A stretch of DNA of 64,000 nt from Anthoceros angustus (lineage: Eukaryota > Streptophyta > Anthocerotopsida > Anthocerotales > Anthocerotaceae): NCBI GenBank assembly GCA_010909165.1, contig VJWM01000265.1, forward strand, positions 1 through 64,000. Direction: 5' to 3'. The notes under the pieces are model-generated. The model worked only from the letters and a program-made list of their open reading frames with translations. It did not search any database and was not told the origin of the DNA. How positions within the stretch are numbered: the stretch's first letter is position 1; each line of letters starts with the position of its first letter. This document shows, piece by piece, positions 1 to 11,967 of the stretch. A program made the translations under genes and the position numbers.

Positions 1-1696
1 GAGGTGCGAGTGGGCGATACTGTGACGGGTCCTTAAGCGTTTGCCACCGCGGCTGTCTTGTGCGTTGCAGTAGTTAAGCGCGTGAATGTGTGCGTTGAGG
101 ACCGACGGACGCAAAGTAAGGCGAGAATCAGGCGCAAAGCGACTGTCATTCCCTTGGAGCGGACTCCTTCCTACAACGACACGGATTGTGCGCGCCGTCT
201 AGTCGCGCCACAAGCTATGATCGGAGTGATCTAAGACGCACCTAAGCCGATGTCGATGCACTATGTGCTTCTCCGGTATCGGACATGCGTAAAATGGCTA
301 AGTCCTTTCAAAACTATGGCTTGAAAAGAAAAATAACTAGGTTAGTTATGCTCGATATATTTAATCCTAAACGATACTCATGTGATACTAACGATGCGTG
401 TCCAGGGGCTAGTTGAGGGGGCACAGGAGGGATGGATCGATGTATTCAATCCTTCACAGCTCCCGTCGACTTCTGGATGCGAAAAGGTGTTAGTGAAAAG
501 ACACAACTTTTCAAAAGTATCGTTTGAGTTCTTTAATTAGGGTTTCTACCAGAGCACTTCTTAGTCTTGTGAATGACATATGGGTTGATGGACCAAACAA
601 AAGCAAAGAGATGCAAAGCGAAGAGTCGGCAATGCAATTGTGGCGCTTTGAATCACGCCAAGAGCCACACGGCGATGCGCACGCCAGCGTCTCCGGCGCT
701 CCCGCCCGGTGAGCGGTCATAGGATGGAATCTATCGGCAAGAATTATGTGGAAAATCCTTGGCCAAGATCCATCGCATCATTCCGACAATCATGAGATGT
801 TTATCAGTTAAAATTTGAGTGTCGATGCGGACTTGCGGCGGCGACACCGTCAGACACGAATTGTTGTGGAGGCGGATGGGCAAGGGACAGCCCAATTTGG
901 GGATTTGGTGGTTTGACTTCGCCATGGCACAGACGCGGATCTCCTCGATCAACATGGCTCTCACCGAGTGTGCAAGGCCAAGGGAGAAGTTGCTCAAGGA
1001 GAAGTTGGAGAGCCCGAAGGCGAGAGCAAGGCCGAGGAGCGCAGACGGAGTGCGGCTGCAAGGCAAGGCAGAGGAGCGCTAAGGCACATGTCCACTCAGC
1101 AGAAGCTTTAGTAAATCAGTCAAGGGGCGATGCTACAATTGAAGAGGATTTTCTCAAGGGAAGTCCCTAAGGAACCTCCACCGATTTTGCTTGTCTTGAC
1201 CAATCTCACAACTTGCTTCTTGTAGGAAGTAGATTTTCCAGCAATTAATGCTCAGATGTTTCTCCCTCGACCACCTAATTGTCCTGTTGTAATTTGGATG
1301 ATTGCACTTCATCAAAAGTTTGTAATTCGATCGACAATACAGTAATGTTGGGAATAAAGGTGAAATTGTGGATTCCTCCTCGACGCTTGACAAATGGTTG
1401 AGCGAGGATCGGTGGTTCCTAGCAATGCCGAGAGGGAATCTACTTGAGGTTCTCAAGCTGCTGCGGCTGATGGCACTCTGGAACTTGCTGTGCCCTCATT
1501 TCTAGCAACCCACTGTCTTAGCCGTATGTCGGGGTAGTTAGTCTCGTACAAATCCAGAACAGAGTCTGTAGGAACTCGATTTGTGTTTTGTAGCCTACTT
1601 GTACTACCACAAAGTCGTCTCCTTTGTTGGCATCAATCTGCACGAGGTCTACCCCGGCCAGGCATCATGCCTTGAGAAAAGTAGAGAGCATTTGGT
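1..1696. other. Degraded sequence, no recognisable gene
   Basis: No open frame here has recognisable domains or coding character. The short frames on both strands overlap one another and look random. The right end (about 1560-1696) lies just inside the copia-like LTR on the minus strand and may be remnant internal retrotransposon sequence, but no gag or pol motif is visible. Confidence 0.5.
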
Positions 1697-1870
1697 GCTC
1701 GATACCATGAGAAATTACGGAGAGTAGTTTGGTGCAACAAAACTTGACACAAAATAATAATAGATTGATTACAAAATTGTATGTGTGTATTGTTTAAATA
1801 CTAAACTCTAAAACGGTTTAGTTAATGCAACCCTAAGTTCTTTATCCTAATGTTGGCTTTATTTCCAACA
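1697..1870 (-). mobile_element. Ty1/copia-like LTR with adjacent primer-binding site
   Basis: On the minus strand, 1870 down to 1708 starts TGTTGGAAATAAAG and ends TTTCTCA, so the 163-bp segment has the TG...CA ends of an LTR. It is followed directly (1707-1697) by TGGTATCGAGC, close to the initiator-Met tRNA primer-binding site TGGTATCAGAGC of plant copia elements. The LTR begins exactly where similarity to the second segmental copy starts (1871 matches 14588), so the second copy is an empty site on this side. I found neither the other LTR nor an internal coding region. The call as a 5' LTR is inference from the ends and the PBS. Confidence 0.55.
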
Positions 1871-1914
1871 AGTTGCCTAAGGTACACACATCCGAAGGGA
1901 TTCTATGTTATAAC

Positions 1915-3156
1915 TTTTGACGTTACAGACATGAAGGGTATACCGAGGGAGTGGGGGGAGCACAAGATTGATCTCGAGTCATGCCAGGTCGGATACCGCA
2001 ATACAAGCTAAATCCAAAGTATTCTGAAGGTAAAGGAACAATTGGAGCTCTACTTGCTGACGTCATATATCCTATTGTGACATCGTGGGTAGCCCCAATT
2101 GTGGTGGTTCCAAAAAGCGAAGGGAAGATACAGATGTCGAGATTGGAGGAAGTTAAACAAGGTGACCAAAAGACCACTACCGCTTCCATTCATAGACAAC
2201 ATACTGGATTTAGTTGCTGGGAGGATGGTCTACTCGTTCCTGGATGGGTATTCAGGGTATAATCAGCTGCATCTCAGGGAGAGTGATTGGCCTTCACTAC
2301 AGACTGGGGAACCTATGCTTACAAACGGAGTGCGTTCGGATTAACAGGGGCACCAGGATCCTTCATGCGGACAATTGTCAAGATTTTCAAGGAATACCTT
2401 AGGGACTTCATGGAAGTCTTCCTTGATGACTTCTGCGTGTTTGGGGCAGCGAAAGATCACCTGACACACCTTCGCAAATGTTTGGAACGGTGTCAACAGA
2501 CCCAATTGTGTCTACATCCCGAGAAATGTTATTTCGGCATGCCAGAGGGTATTTTGTTGGGGCACCGCATTTCTGCACGGGGCATAGAGGTCGACCCGGA
2601 TAAGGTCAAAATCATCACCGCCCTCAAGCCACCTACCACACTCAAAGAGCTTAGGGGATTCCTCGGATGGTAGGCTATTATCGCAGGTTTGTGAAGAATT
2701 TTTCCGAGGCGCTCGCTTCTGAGCGCCGCAAGGACCAGTGGGAATGGACGAAAAGCAGAGGAGGCCTTCAATGATCTTCGAACCACCACGATCACGCACA
2801 CGCTGGACCGGGGAGCAAGAAATTCCACGTGTTTGTAGACGTTTCGGCCTATGCAATCGGTACCATTCTAAGCCAAAGGGATGACAAGAAGCATGATTAC
2901 CCAATCTATTATGCGAGGCGACTCAGCGGAAAAAGTATACCACCACCAGAGGAGGCGCTGGGATGGTGGTATACTCGGTTCATAGTTTCGTCACTATTTG
3001 CTATCCTACGAGTTCGTCTTCCATGTGGACCACTTCGCCTCAAACACAGTAAACAAACCGACTTGTCGGACGGATAGCAAGATGGATCCTACTCCTGCAG
3101 GAATTCACGTTCACGGTGGAGACGAGGGGAGGTAGTAAACATGTGAATGCAGATTT
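1915..3156 (+). pseudogene. Ty3/gypsy pol fragment: reverse transcriptase and RNase H, frameshifted
   Basis: Translated pieces in shifting frames give a Ty3/gypsy polymerase core in the correct order. IPREWGEHKIDLE at about 1942 is the pre-RT segment. Then come WVAPIVVVPKSEGKI (about 2086), DWRKLNKVTKRPLPLPFID, YSFLDGYSGYNQ, TTDWGTYAYKRSAFGLTGAP, the catalytic FLDD at about 2421, and the thumb piece TLKELRGFLGW (to 2672). RNase H follows: VFVDVSAYAIGTILSQ (about 2829) and finally EFTFTVETRGGSKHVNAD (about 3103-3150). Several frameshifts and stops make it nonfunctional. No integrase, gag or LTR is attached. The block is 1242 bp, is absent from the otherwise similar segment at 14588-14640, and the flanking frame reads through in both versions. 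Confidence 0.85.
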
Positions 3157-5059
3157 GGTTAACCGCAGGATGTTGTGCTTATCTACTCCAGACATTGTAG
3201 ACCTGAACGGAAGGCGCAGTCACATCTCGATGTTTCCAGCTACAAAAGTATTGGTTGGTCTTAGACTAATCTTTGCGACAAGTTTTTGCAGATTACCAAT
3301 ACTACTGACAACTTGTGTGGGTACAAGATGGCTGCCGGAAACCATCTGATCGTTGGGTGAACCCCGATTTCACCGAAAGGTATGTTCCAAAAGACGAGTT
3401 GGCCAAGACGTTCTGTGATTTGTTGGCAGCTACAAGTAGAGAACGTGGCAAGAACTTTTTGCAAGAAGTTATCACAAGGAATGTCGAGCATCGAAAACCA
3501 TGGTGCAGAAAAGATGAAATTGCAGCTAAAATGTAAGTTACACCTAAAATGTCAAAGTTATCACCGATTTCCTTTAATGGGTACTGTGTGCATTCACTAA
3601 CGTTGGAATAGTCTCAAGTGGATGTTGGAAGTCCGATGCTAGCGGTGGTCTCAAATCTTGCAACATTCTTTTTGCTCTTGTGTACTGAGCCACCAACATT
3701 CTTGCACCTCGGATACAATATGGTTAGGATGGTTTTCCGGTTTATACGGTTTATGCTACCGTCATGTAGTAGGTACTAGCTGGTTTCTTACTAAGGTCAT
3801 CACGTGCACAATGTATCTGATCCCTCTTTTACTACCACCTAAGCTACTACACTATCGATTGCCCACATTCTTCGGAGAGAGCTTTCAGCTATCCTGGGCC
3901 AAACCAGCTAGACCACCCTCACCAAACCAGTCACGCGACTTGTAGTAAGTAATCTTGGTCTTTGCCTTGCTTCTCTATCACACGGACTAATGCATGACAT
4001 CCGGATTGTGGAATGTGACGACCCGGTTCGTCCCATAACAATTTCTCCGTCATCTCACGATATTCTGCGTGGTGAGCCCTTGAGCTGCCCTTTCGACCTC
4101 GAATGGGTGGATGGTCCTCGCTTGGCGACAAAGGTCATGTGACGCCTTGATTGCGGCGTATGCACCACAAGGGCTCGGGTGAGCTGGTTCAAGATGGGCA
4201 AATTGAACAGAGGAGCCCTCCGTGCTTTCCCAAGGCGTTAACCATAGTAGGCGTTAACCATAGTAGGTGAGATGTGAATGCTTGGTGTCAAGTGTTCGAG
4301 TTGAAGCTTTTGAGGCCATTGGTGCCCGAGTCTCGGCGCGAGACGACATCCGGCCGCGTTCACGATCCGGGACATTTCCTTCCTTCCAATCCCGCCTCAC
4401 GGTGAGGGTATTCCATACCGAACCCCACGCTCCCACCCTAGGCGACCCGATCGTGACGCCGCACGTCTGGCACAGGTCGCAGCACCGGCCGGCGGCGGTT
4501 GGCCAGCCGCCGTCCGGTGACCATGGCTTTCGCCAGCGCTATGGAGGGAGATACGCAGCCGCCGGCCGCGCCGATGCCTTCCACTTTCAAGAGCGCTTCT
4601 TCGCGTGGGCGATGGGTGTGTGATAATGTGGGATAGATACGCATTATCGACTTTATTTAGTATGATTTATGGATTTCAATTTATAAGGTTAACCTCGTGC
4701 GGTCCGAGAAAGGATATGTGCGAGGTATGCAAGAAGAAGAAGAAAATTTTAAACTGCATTAAGGATGGATGACCATCATAGAGGTACATAGATTGTGAAA
4801 TAGAATAATTATCTAATTACTTCTAAGGAGTTTTAGGAGCTGTGATTTTGATTTTCATTAGGCAAGACATCATCTCGCTTTGTGATATCTCTAGATCAAA
4901 CATATAGATATATATATCCTCCAATGTGGGTCATCATTTACCATTTGAAACATAAGGGTCTCATTTGCTAATGCTAAGCCTAAGAGTTCTCTAAGAAACT
5001 ACATTTCAACATGTATGTTCTCCTATATGGGTCATCATCCACAATCAAACATAAGCACC

Positions 5060-5493
5060 TCATGTGCTAATGGTAAGCCTAAGAGTCCACCAAAAATTGT
5101 ATTCGTGATATTTGCAAGGTTTCAATAAAGACCGAGGTAAAGGTTGGCCTCGTAATCCTAGAAGGTAGATTGTTCCATTTTGAAGGTTATAGATATTACT
5201 CCTCATGAAATGATACCGGTGATGTTCTATTGTTTGTTCATAACTAGAATAAAGAATTCTACCCCTACAATTGGGACATGTAAGATTCATTTTCAACCAT
5301 GGCATAAAACATGGTTCGTAGTGGAAAATATGACCACATGCATTAATCTTGATGATCTCTTTGTCTTTTTAATATCGTCAAGACAAATGCTACAACAAAT
5401 TGTTTCATTGCCATCGCACTTGTTGATCGTCGCATTTACAACATATTTAGCAGCATCAAATATTATTTCCCTCATACTAGTTGGCATGTCCAT
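5060..5493 (-). pseudogene. RING-H2 protein gene, frameshifted (copy A)
   Basis: Reading leftwards, the ORF starts MDMPTSMREIIFDAAKY and contains the first RING pair CSIC. A one-base shortfall in an A-run (about 5371, TTTTT on the plus strand) shifts the frame. In the next frame the rest of the RING follows: NACGHIFHYEPCFMPW, then LTCPNCRGR, then an unrelated tail to a stop at 5060. The ligands fit a C3H2C3 RING with a three-residue gap in HYEPC instead of the usual two. The same shift occurs in copy B, so either both copies are dead or the A-run is systematically miscalled. RING-H2 proteins normally act as E3 ubiquitin ligases. It is clearly paralogous to the plus-strand array at 10083-11967. 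Confidence 0.7.
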
Positions 5494-5639
5494 TGTGATT
5501 TAAAGCCTTTTAACTTATGTCTTTATAATATATTTTATTTTTTCAAATATATTTCTCTTATTTCTCTCAAATATTTATGTTCAACCGACGCTTGCTGGTT
5601 TTTGTCAATATCCCAAGCAACTCAAATGCTCAACGTTCC

Positions 5640-6665
5640 TCACGGTGTTCCACCTGAGGATAAGGACTCAACCAACCACTTGTAAGGCCCACTGATGATA
5701 GCTCCTATTTATACAACCCTTGATACACCACCTAGATATAATATGCCAAGTTAGCTTGTTGTTTTTTTGTAGTAGATACTATAATTATTACAAACATCCA
5801 TTCATAGTATATGTAGAAGTTTGTTCTTACTTAGTTTTTGGTGGTGAACAAAATTACATCAAACATCCATATATAGTAGTTGGAGGTAGATGGCATTCGT
5901 AGTATTCTCGACTCACGAAACTCAAAGAAGAAAAGTTTTTATTGGGAGAAAAAATTGATGGAAAAGCCCATCCAAGAGAGGACAACCAAGAGACCTTGAG
6001 GATTGTGGTAAAAATAGCAGCTATTCCTCCTCTTCCTCTATTGTTTGTAGGGCTTTTCTTCACGCATTCGACATTGTAGGGGCAATTGATGACTTAGATA
6101 GGAAGCTTAACTCCTTTTACCACAACTTAAAGAGGTGGAGGATGGCGACTCAACCAACCACTTGTAAGGCTCACGATAGTGACCCCTTTTATAGGACCCA
6201 TGATACACAACCTAGAGATAACTTACCAAATTAGCTTGTCTTTTCTTAGTACATACTATAATTATTACAAACATCCATACATAGTGTTTATAGAAATTCG
6301 CTCTTGCTCATCTTTTGGTGGTGAACATAATTACATCATGTATATATCAAACATCTATATATAGTAGTTAGATGGCGGATGATATTGAAAGTATTCGAGA
6401 CTACAAAACTCAAAGAGGTAATTTATAAAATATTTGTTGAATGCTATTAGTAACCCCAAGTGATGATGGTTCCTTTTACATGACTTATACAGCTCATAGG
6501 TATAATATGCCAAATCAATTTGTTTTATTTTTAGTAATAAATATTATAATTTTTACAACATCCGTAGTATATATAGAAGTTTGATCTTTCTTAATTTTTG
6601 GTGATTAACATAATTATATCAAATATATATCAAACATCCATATATAAATAATTAGATAATGAAAG
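5640..6665. repeat. Three diverged AT-rich tandem units
   Basis: Three units starting near 5660, 6150 and 6465 share the same succession: a caaccacttgtaaggc-like start, a ...atgccaa(g/a)tta/caa...ttgt element, tataattattacaaacatcc, then tttttggtggtgaaca and a catatatagtag-like end. Spacing is about 490 then about 300 bp. They lie upstream of the minus-strand RING gene and are duplicated with it in copy B (about 17215-18230). No coding function is seen. Confidence 0.7.
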
Positions 6666-7005
6666 TCTGCTATAACATATCCATATATCATGCTCATTTT
6701 TACCTAAATAATAATTTGTAAAGGAAGAAAGTTAGAAAGCTGTTTACCTTGGTCTATAAGTAGCAAAACAGACCTGATTATTTAACTTTGTATTCATTGT
6801 TATCAAGATCGGGCTTTACACCGGAGCTTGTAGAAGTCATCGGATGAAGCGTTTGGGGCCGCTAGCACCGGGCGCTTTCGTCTCTTTGAAGAAGATTGTC
6901 TCCTCCAGACTTGGATGATGCCATGGTCGATTGGTGTGGTAGCAAAGTCTGCGAAGGTTGTGAGGGATGCGCAGAACACTTTTCTGATTGATACCGCAAG
7001 GCCGA

Positions 7006-7050
7006 TCAGATCGGGATCGGGATCGGGATCGGGATCGCGATCGTGATCGG
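7006..7050. repeat. GGGATC hexamer microsatellite
   Basis: Five to seven near-perfect GGGATC units ending in variant units (gcgatc, gtgatc). Copy B has a shorter version at 18602-18636, so the array length changed after the duplication. Confidence 0.9.
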
Positions 7051-7163
7051 AGAGCGTGCTTTTGCGAATCCATCTCCCACTCTTATGCGTGCGACGAGAG
7101 AGATATCGATGCGGACTTGAGTTCTGTATTGAAGCATCAGTTCGAAATCCCAAAGTTCGAACT

Positions 7164-10082
7164 GAAGTTCCAAATACCCCGCTTCCAGTGTCAATTGCTG
7201 TGGTGGACGCCGGCTGACCGGCGCCCACCATATGTCTCATACCATATCCTTAGCATTATAAGTGGAAGGGTCGAGTGGTCATGAGGGCGCCGACCGGCCG
7301 GTGCCCTGTACGGGGAACCCATGCATGTACGGGGAACCCAAGAAAATTGGTCAACCTTTACTGCGGCGTGAAGGAAGGCGTGGGTAGAGATGTACTATCT
7401 TTAGATGTCGACAACATTGTGAGGAGGGTTCATCTTGTGCCCTTGAAGACAAACAGAGGCGACAGAACATAAGCGGTTTGGCTGTTAGGGCGGATTGATG
7501 CAAGCTTCAGCCGTGAATGACATAGTCAATCGCGATGCTATGGTGGACACCGCGCTGAGCCAGTTGATCTCTGGCCAGAGGGCCGTGGCGGCATAGATGG
7601 TAGCCGCAAGCACGAGGGCAGCTAGCTAGAAGATTAGGTTAGTTAGAGTGAGTGACTAACCTAGGGTCAACTAACCATAGTTAGCCAAACTCTAGTAAAG
7701 ACAAGGTCAGTTAAACCATGAAACACGTGCTGGGACAGGGACGCGGGCTACTTAAGCCCATTCCCAAGAATCAAGAGGCTCTCTCGCATACTAGCTGAGA
7801 GCCCTTTGCGTCCGAGATCTCCTTCTCGAGAAGAGCGATGACATTGGCAACATGAGAGAAAACTCTACAACTGGTGGAGTCACGTAGGCGGTTGGTGAAG
7901 ACACATGCAACGGCACTCAGGCGGCTAGCCGGTGAAGACGCATATACAAGCACTCAAGCAATTGATGAAGACACATGTGTGCACACAGTGAGCAAAAAAA
8001 AAGAAAAATTGCAGACTTTTGGGCAGTTTGTGAGGACGAAAACGCTCATGTGATTGGCAAAGGTGTAGGCAGTTGATGGAGATGCACTTGAGGGGCATGT
8101 CATGAAGACAAGTGCTTGTAAAACCCCATTCTACACACCATGAGATGCTCAAACAGTCAACTGAGACACTTTGAGGGCTGATGTTTTCACAAACGTGATC
8201 ACAGACTCGTCTTATGCCAGATAAGGGGGGTGCTGGTTTGAAGAAGGATGTCTACACAAACTCTTCATTTGGTCAGCAAATTCGAGCTAACCAGTGCCCA
8301 TGTGAGGTTAGTGGTGACTAGAAAACGTGAGGCCAAATTTCTCGCAAAACACTTGGCCAATTATGACTATCTTGGTATCATCCGATAGAGCTCAACAAGA
8401 AAAACATAATAGTATCAAACATGTATTTTTTTGAGTCACTATAACGATGAGAACGTGGGCCTTGAGTAATTACGCAACCTTGAAAGCTCAATGATACCAT
8501 TCTTGATATTTTTGGAATTTACAAGAAAATAAGTTCTCCATTGGGTCCTTCCAAAGAAGAAGAAGTTGAGATGTGGGTACTAGTCTTTGAATTTGGAACT
8601 TTGTACATGTGTATCATGTCACATTTGCTTAGAATGAACAATCCATTGCGTGTATTGAAAGCAATGTTGGAGCATAACTACAAGTGTAGAGGCTTCTCGA
8701 ACTAGGTGCTAGCTCTCAAGTGTGCAGTTGGATTGACACAAGAGTTGAAGAAACTACAATGCTCGCAAGCGGTTTCTGATATGATTTTATGAACACACAT
8801 ACCATTGAGTAAACATTGAGCAGGGCCTCATGTAGTCAAGCTGTGCAGGTCATGGAGTCTGTACCTGCGAGCACCTCCAAAAATGGCAGAATGATGTGCA
8901 AATCTATATGAAGAAAGAATATTCGAGAGAGAGAAGGAATCTTTGCGAGGTAGCAGTGTTTGACATATCCGGATCGATTACGATTATTTCATCACACCTT
9001 AGAGCAAGCTGGAGCTACCTTCATCAAGTGGAAAGGGGAAGCAACGAGGCGACCTCTTTCTCATAAATCTTTGCATGCACCAACACTAATTAATGATGGA
9101 CTCAAGACGCATAAGTAAGTCTATATGAAGTCTCCAAATTCTCGAAAAGAAAACACTCTTTGGCATTTTGCCTCAAGTGGCACACGAAAAGAAATTTAAT
9201 GTGTAGAATTTACAAGAAAAGAGGTTTACTACTCTAGGATGAAATGGCACACGAATAGAAGTTTAATAATTATAATTTACAAGAAAATAAGTTCTCCATT
9301 GGGTCCTTCCAGGAAAAGAAATTTTTGGAATTTACAAGAAAAAAAGTTCTCCAGTGGGTCCTTCCAAAGAAAGAAAGTTTTCAAATTTACAAGAAAATAA
9401 GTTCTCCATTGGGTCCTTCCAAGAAAGAAATTTCCTTCAATTTGTACTTGACCTCTCATTGGAACTTTTTATTTAGTAGTTCTCGTTCACCATTCACCAA
9501 AGAAAGAAAAAAAGTGCACTACTAGGGCCTTACAAGAAAAGAAAGTTCACTAGCCATTTGAGCTTTATAAGAGGTTGGTTCAGTTCCCTTGTTAGCGATG
9601 TTGTAACTCATAAAGACAACTTGAGAAGACTTAAATGTTGAGTTGCCCAACCAAGCCATCATACTTAGAAGCACCAATACGAGTAGCATTGAACAAATTT
9701 TGAAGATACCAAAACAAACTACCTAATATCTACATATACTACCCTCGTACAAGAGAACAAGACTTGGACTTTTTACATCTAAGGCTATATCAAGGGTCAT
9801 GCATCGGTGTAGTGCCAAATATCTATATATGGTACCTACTACAAGAAAACAAAACTTGGCCTTTCATATTTAGGGTATATTAAGGGTTATATGAAAAGGA
9901 GTGAGCATTGCTTGGATCTTACAACTGGTTGGTTGAGTTTCGGTCATCCTCGCAATCTTCCACCTCGGAAACACCTAGACAATTGAGTCGCTAATGATAT
10001 TGAAAGGAACCAAGACATTTAGACATATTTGAGAGAAATAAATAAAAAAGAATATATACAAATTTTGAATACAATATAAAGG
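7164..10082. other. Intergenic, no recognisable gene
   Basis: No frame with domain-like content was found. An imperfect palindrome with GTGG/CGCCGG arms lies at 7201-7229, and a repeated tgtacggggaaccca occurs twice at 7307-7340. The rest is moderately AT-rich and includes the 56-bp minisatellite listed separately. The short ORFs here look random. Confidence 0.6.
9275..9440. repeat. 56-bp minisatellite, three units
   Basis: Three head-to-tail units begin aatttacaagaaaa at about 9275, 9332 and 9388 and contain gttctcca(t/g)tgggtccttcca. A single dispersed unit lies at about 8517-8570 and degenerate halves lie at about 9208 and 9267. This looks like local amplification of a fragment; its origin is unknown. 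Confidence 0.85.
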
Positions 10083-10768
10083 ATGGACATGTTACCTAGT
10101 GTTGTGAGATGTTGCGGCGGAAATATCACGAGAGTTAAGTACGATGGCAATGAGACAATATGTTGTAGCATTTGTCTTGAAGATATTGAAAAAAAAGACG
10201 AGGTCATCAAGGTCAATGCATGTGGTCATCTTTTCCACTATGAACCATGTTTTATGCCATGGATAAGAATCAATTCTACATGTCCGAATTGTAGGGGTAG
10301 ATTATTTGATCTTTTCCGAACAAACAATACAACCTCACCAAGTATCAATAAATGAGGAAGGATCTTTGCCCGAACGTCCCTTCCTCGTCGTCTCTCATCA
10401 TATGAGCAATTCTATAATTTAATGGCTAGAGAACCTCTTCCGTCCCTCTCTCCTCCGAAAGCATCAACGAGGAGAGTGAAGTTGAGGTTGTGGGAGTTAA
10501 TCTTCTTAACTGCAAGAGGTCGGAGGGTAGACAAGGTATGGGAGTTAATCTTCTTAACTGCAAGAGGTTGGACGGGTAGAGAAGGTATGGGAGTCAATCT
10601 TCTTAACTGTGCAAGAGGTTGGACGGTAGAAAATATGGGAGTTAATCTTTCAAACCGGGCAAGAGGTCGGAGGGATAGACAAGGTATGGGATTTAATCTT
10701 CCAAACCGGGCAAGAGGTCGGAGGAGGGTAGACAAGGTCTTCTTAGGAGTAATGACGGCTCTGGTCAC
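10083..10768 (+). pseudogene. RING-H2 gene, unit 1 of tandem array (complete RING, tail frameshifted)
   Basis: The ORF at 10083-10355 encodes a complete RING-H2: C28-x2-C31, C47-x-H49, H52-x3-C56, C67-x2-C70 (CSIC, ACGHLFHYEPC, CPNC). The H52 to C56 gap is one residue longer than in typical RING-H2 domains but is the same in the minus-strand paralogues. After RGRLFDLF the frame is lost because tcctgaac, as read in unit 2, is tccgaac here. In the other frame the linker (VSINEEGSLPERPF) and several 17-residue repeats (MGVNLLN...ARGWTGREG-like) continue to about 10768. Likely parent gene: a RING E3 ligase candidate with a repeat tail. The unit 1 frameshift may be real or an assembly error. Confidence 0.7.
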
Positions 10769-10784
10769 TACTTTGAAGGGTGAA

Positions 10785-11280
10785 AAAAGACGAGGTCATC
10801 AAGGTCAATGCATGTGGTCATCTTTTCCACTATGAACCATGTTTTATGCCATGGATAAGAATCAATTCTACATGTCCGAATTGTAGGGGTAGATTATTTG
10901 ATCTTTTTCCTGAACAAACAATACAACCTCACCAAGTATCAATAAATGAGGAAGGATCTTTGCCTGAACGTCCCTTCCTCGTACGTCTCTCATCATATGA
11001 GCAATTCTATAATTTAATGGCTAGAGAACCTCTTGCCGTCCCTCTCTCCTCTGAAAGCGTCAACGAGGAGAGTGAAGTTGAGGTTGTGGGAGTTAATCTT
11101 CTTAACCAGGCAAGAGGTTGGACGGGTAGAGAAGGTATGGGAGTTAATCTTCTTAACCAGGTAAGAGGTTGGACGGGTAGAGAAAATATGGGAGTTAATC
11201 TTCTTAACCGTGCAAGAGGTTGGACGGTAGAAAATATGGGAGTTAATCTTTCAAACCCGGGCAAGAGGTCGGAGGGATAG
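10785..11280 (+). pseudogene. RING-H2 gene, unit 2 (lacks first RING cysteines; best-preserved repeat tail)
   Basis: It starts inside the RING at KKDEVIKVNACGHLF, directly after a poly-A junction, so it has no C-x2-C and no in-frame ATG of its own. It then reads through CPNC, RLFDLFPEQTIQPHQ, a linker ending SEVEVVGVNLLN, and four 17-residue repeats of the form MGVNLLNQARGWTGREG before a stop at 11280. This is the only unit with linker and repeats in one open frame, so it is the best guide to the original protein. It is probably untranslated as it stands. Confidence 0.7.
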
Positions 11281-11387
11281 ACAAGGTATGGGATTTAATC
11301 TTCCAAACCGGGCAAGAGGTCGGAGGAGGGTAGACAAGGTCTTCTTAGGAGTAATGACGGCTCTGGTCACTACTTTGAAGGGTGAAA

Positions 11388-11967
11388 AAAGACGAGGTCA
11401 TCAAGGTCAATGCATGTGGTCATCTTTTCCACTATGAACCATGTTTTATGCCATGGATAAGAATCAATTCTACATGTCCGAATTGTAGGGGTAGATTATT
11501 TGATCTTTTCCGAACAAACAATACAACCTCACCAAGTATCAATAAATGAGGAAGGATCTTTGCCCGAACGTCCCTTCCTCGTCGTCTCATCATATGAGCA
11601 ATTCTATAATTTAATGGCTAGAGAACCTCTTGCCGTCCTCTCTCCTCCGAAAGCATCAACGAGAGTGAAGTTGAGGTTGTGGGAGTTAATCTTCTTAACT
11701 GCAAGAGGTGGACGGTAGAGAAGGTATGGGAGTTAATCTTCTTAACTGTGCAAGAGGTTGGACGGTAGAGAAGGTATGGGAGTTAATCTTCTTAACCATG
11801 TAAGAGGTTGGACGGGTAGAGAAAATATGGGAGTTAATCTTTCAAACCAGGCAAGAGGTCGGAGGGATAGACAAGGTATGGGATTTAATCTTCCAAACCA
11901 GGCAAGAGGTCGGAGGGGTAGACAAGGTCTTCTTAGGAGTAATGACGGCTCCTGGTCACTACTTTGA
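11388..11967 (+). pseudogene. RING-H2 gene, unit 3 (5' truncated, indels)
   Basis: Third copy of the same 3' part. It has the same tccgaac shortfall as unit 1, further small deletions in the linker, and then 17-residue repeats. The last repeats drift to GFNLPNQARGRRGRQG and end at a natural-looking stop (11967) after LLRSNDGSWSLL. The array ends at a run gtgaaaaaaa followed by unrelated sequence. The unit-to-unit junctions use the same tgaaaaaa tract, so duplication by unequal exchange between two A-runs is inferred. Confidence 0.65.

Larger units (their letters stand above)
3157..7163. repeat. Segmental duplication, copy A
   Basis: This ~4 kb stretch is directly repeated at 14634-18757, with the same order and orientation of all landmarks: TPDIVDLNGRRSH-coding text, the palindrome-rich 4.4 kb part, the minus-strand RING pseudogene, the triplicated AT-rich units, and the GGGATC run near the right end. 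A further 44 bp (1871-1914 and 14588-14631) extends the match leftwards beyond the gypsy block. Copy A is shorter at many CTG/CAG/CCG positions. Open pieces such as KDFTERYVPKDELAK, better preserved in copy B, suggest that a decayed gene of unknown function is included. Right boundary: similarity stops after the shared ttcgaaatccc at about 7163/18757. Confidence 0.9.
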
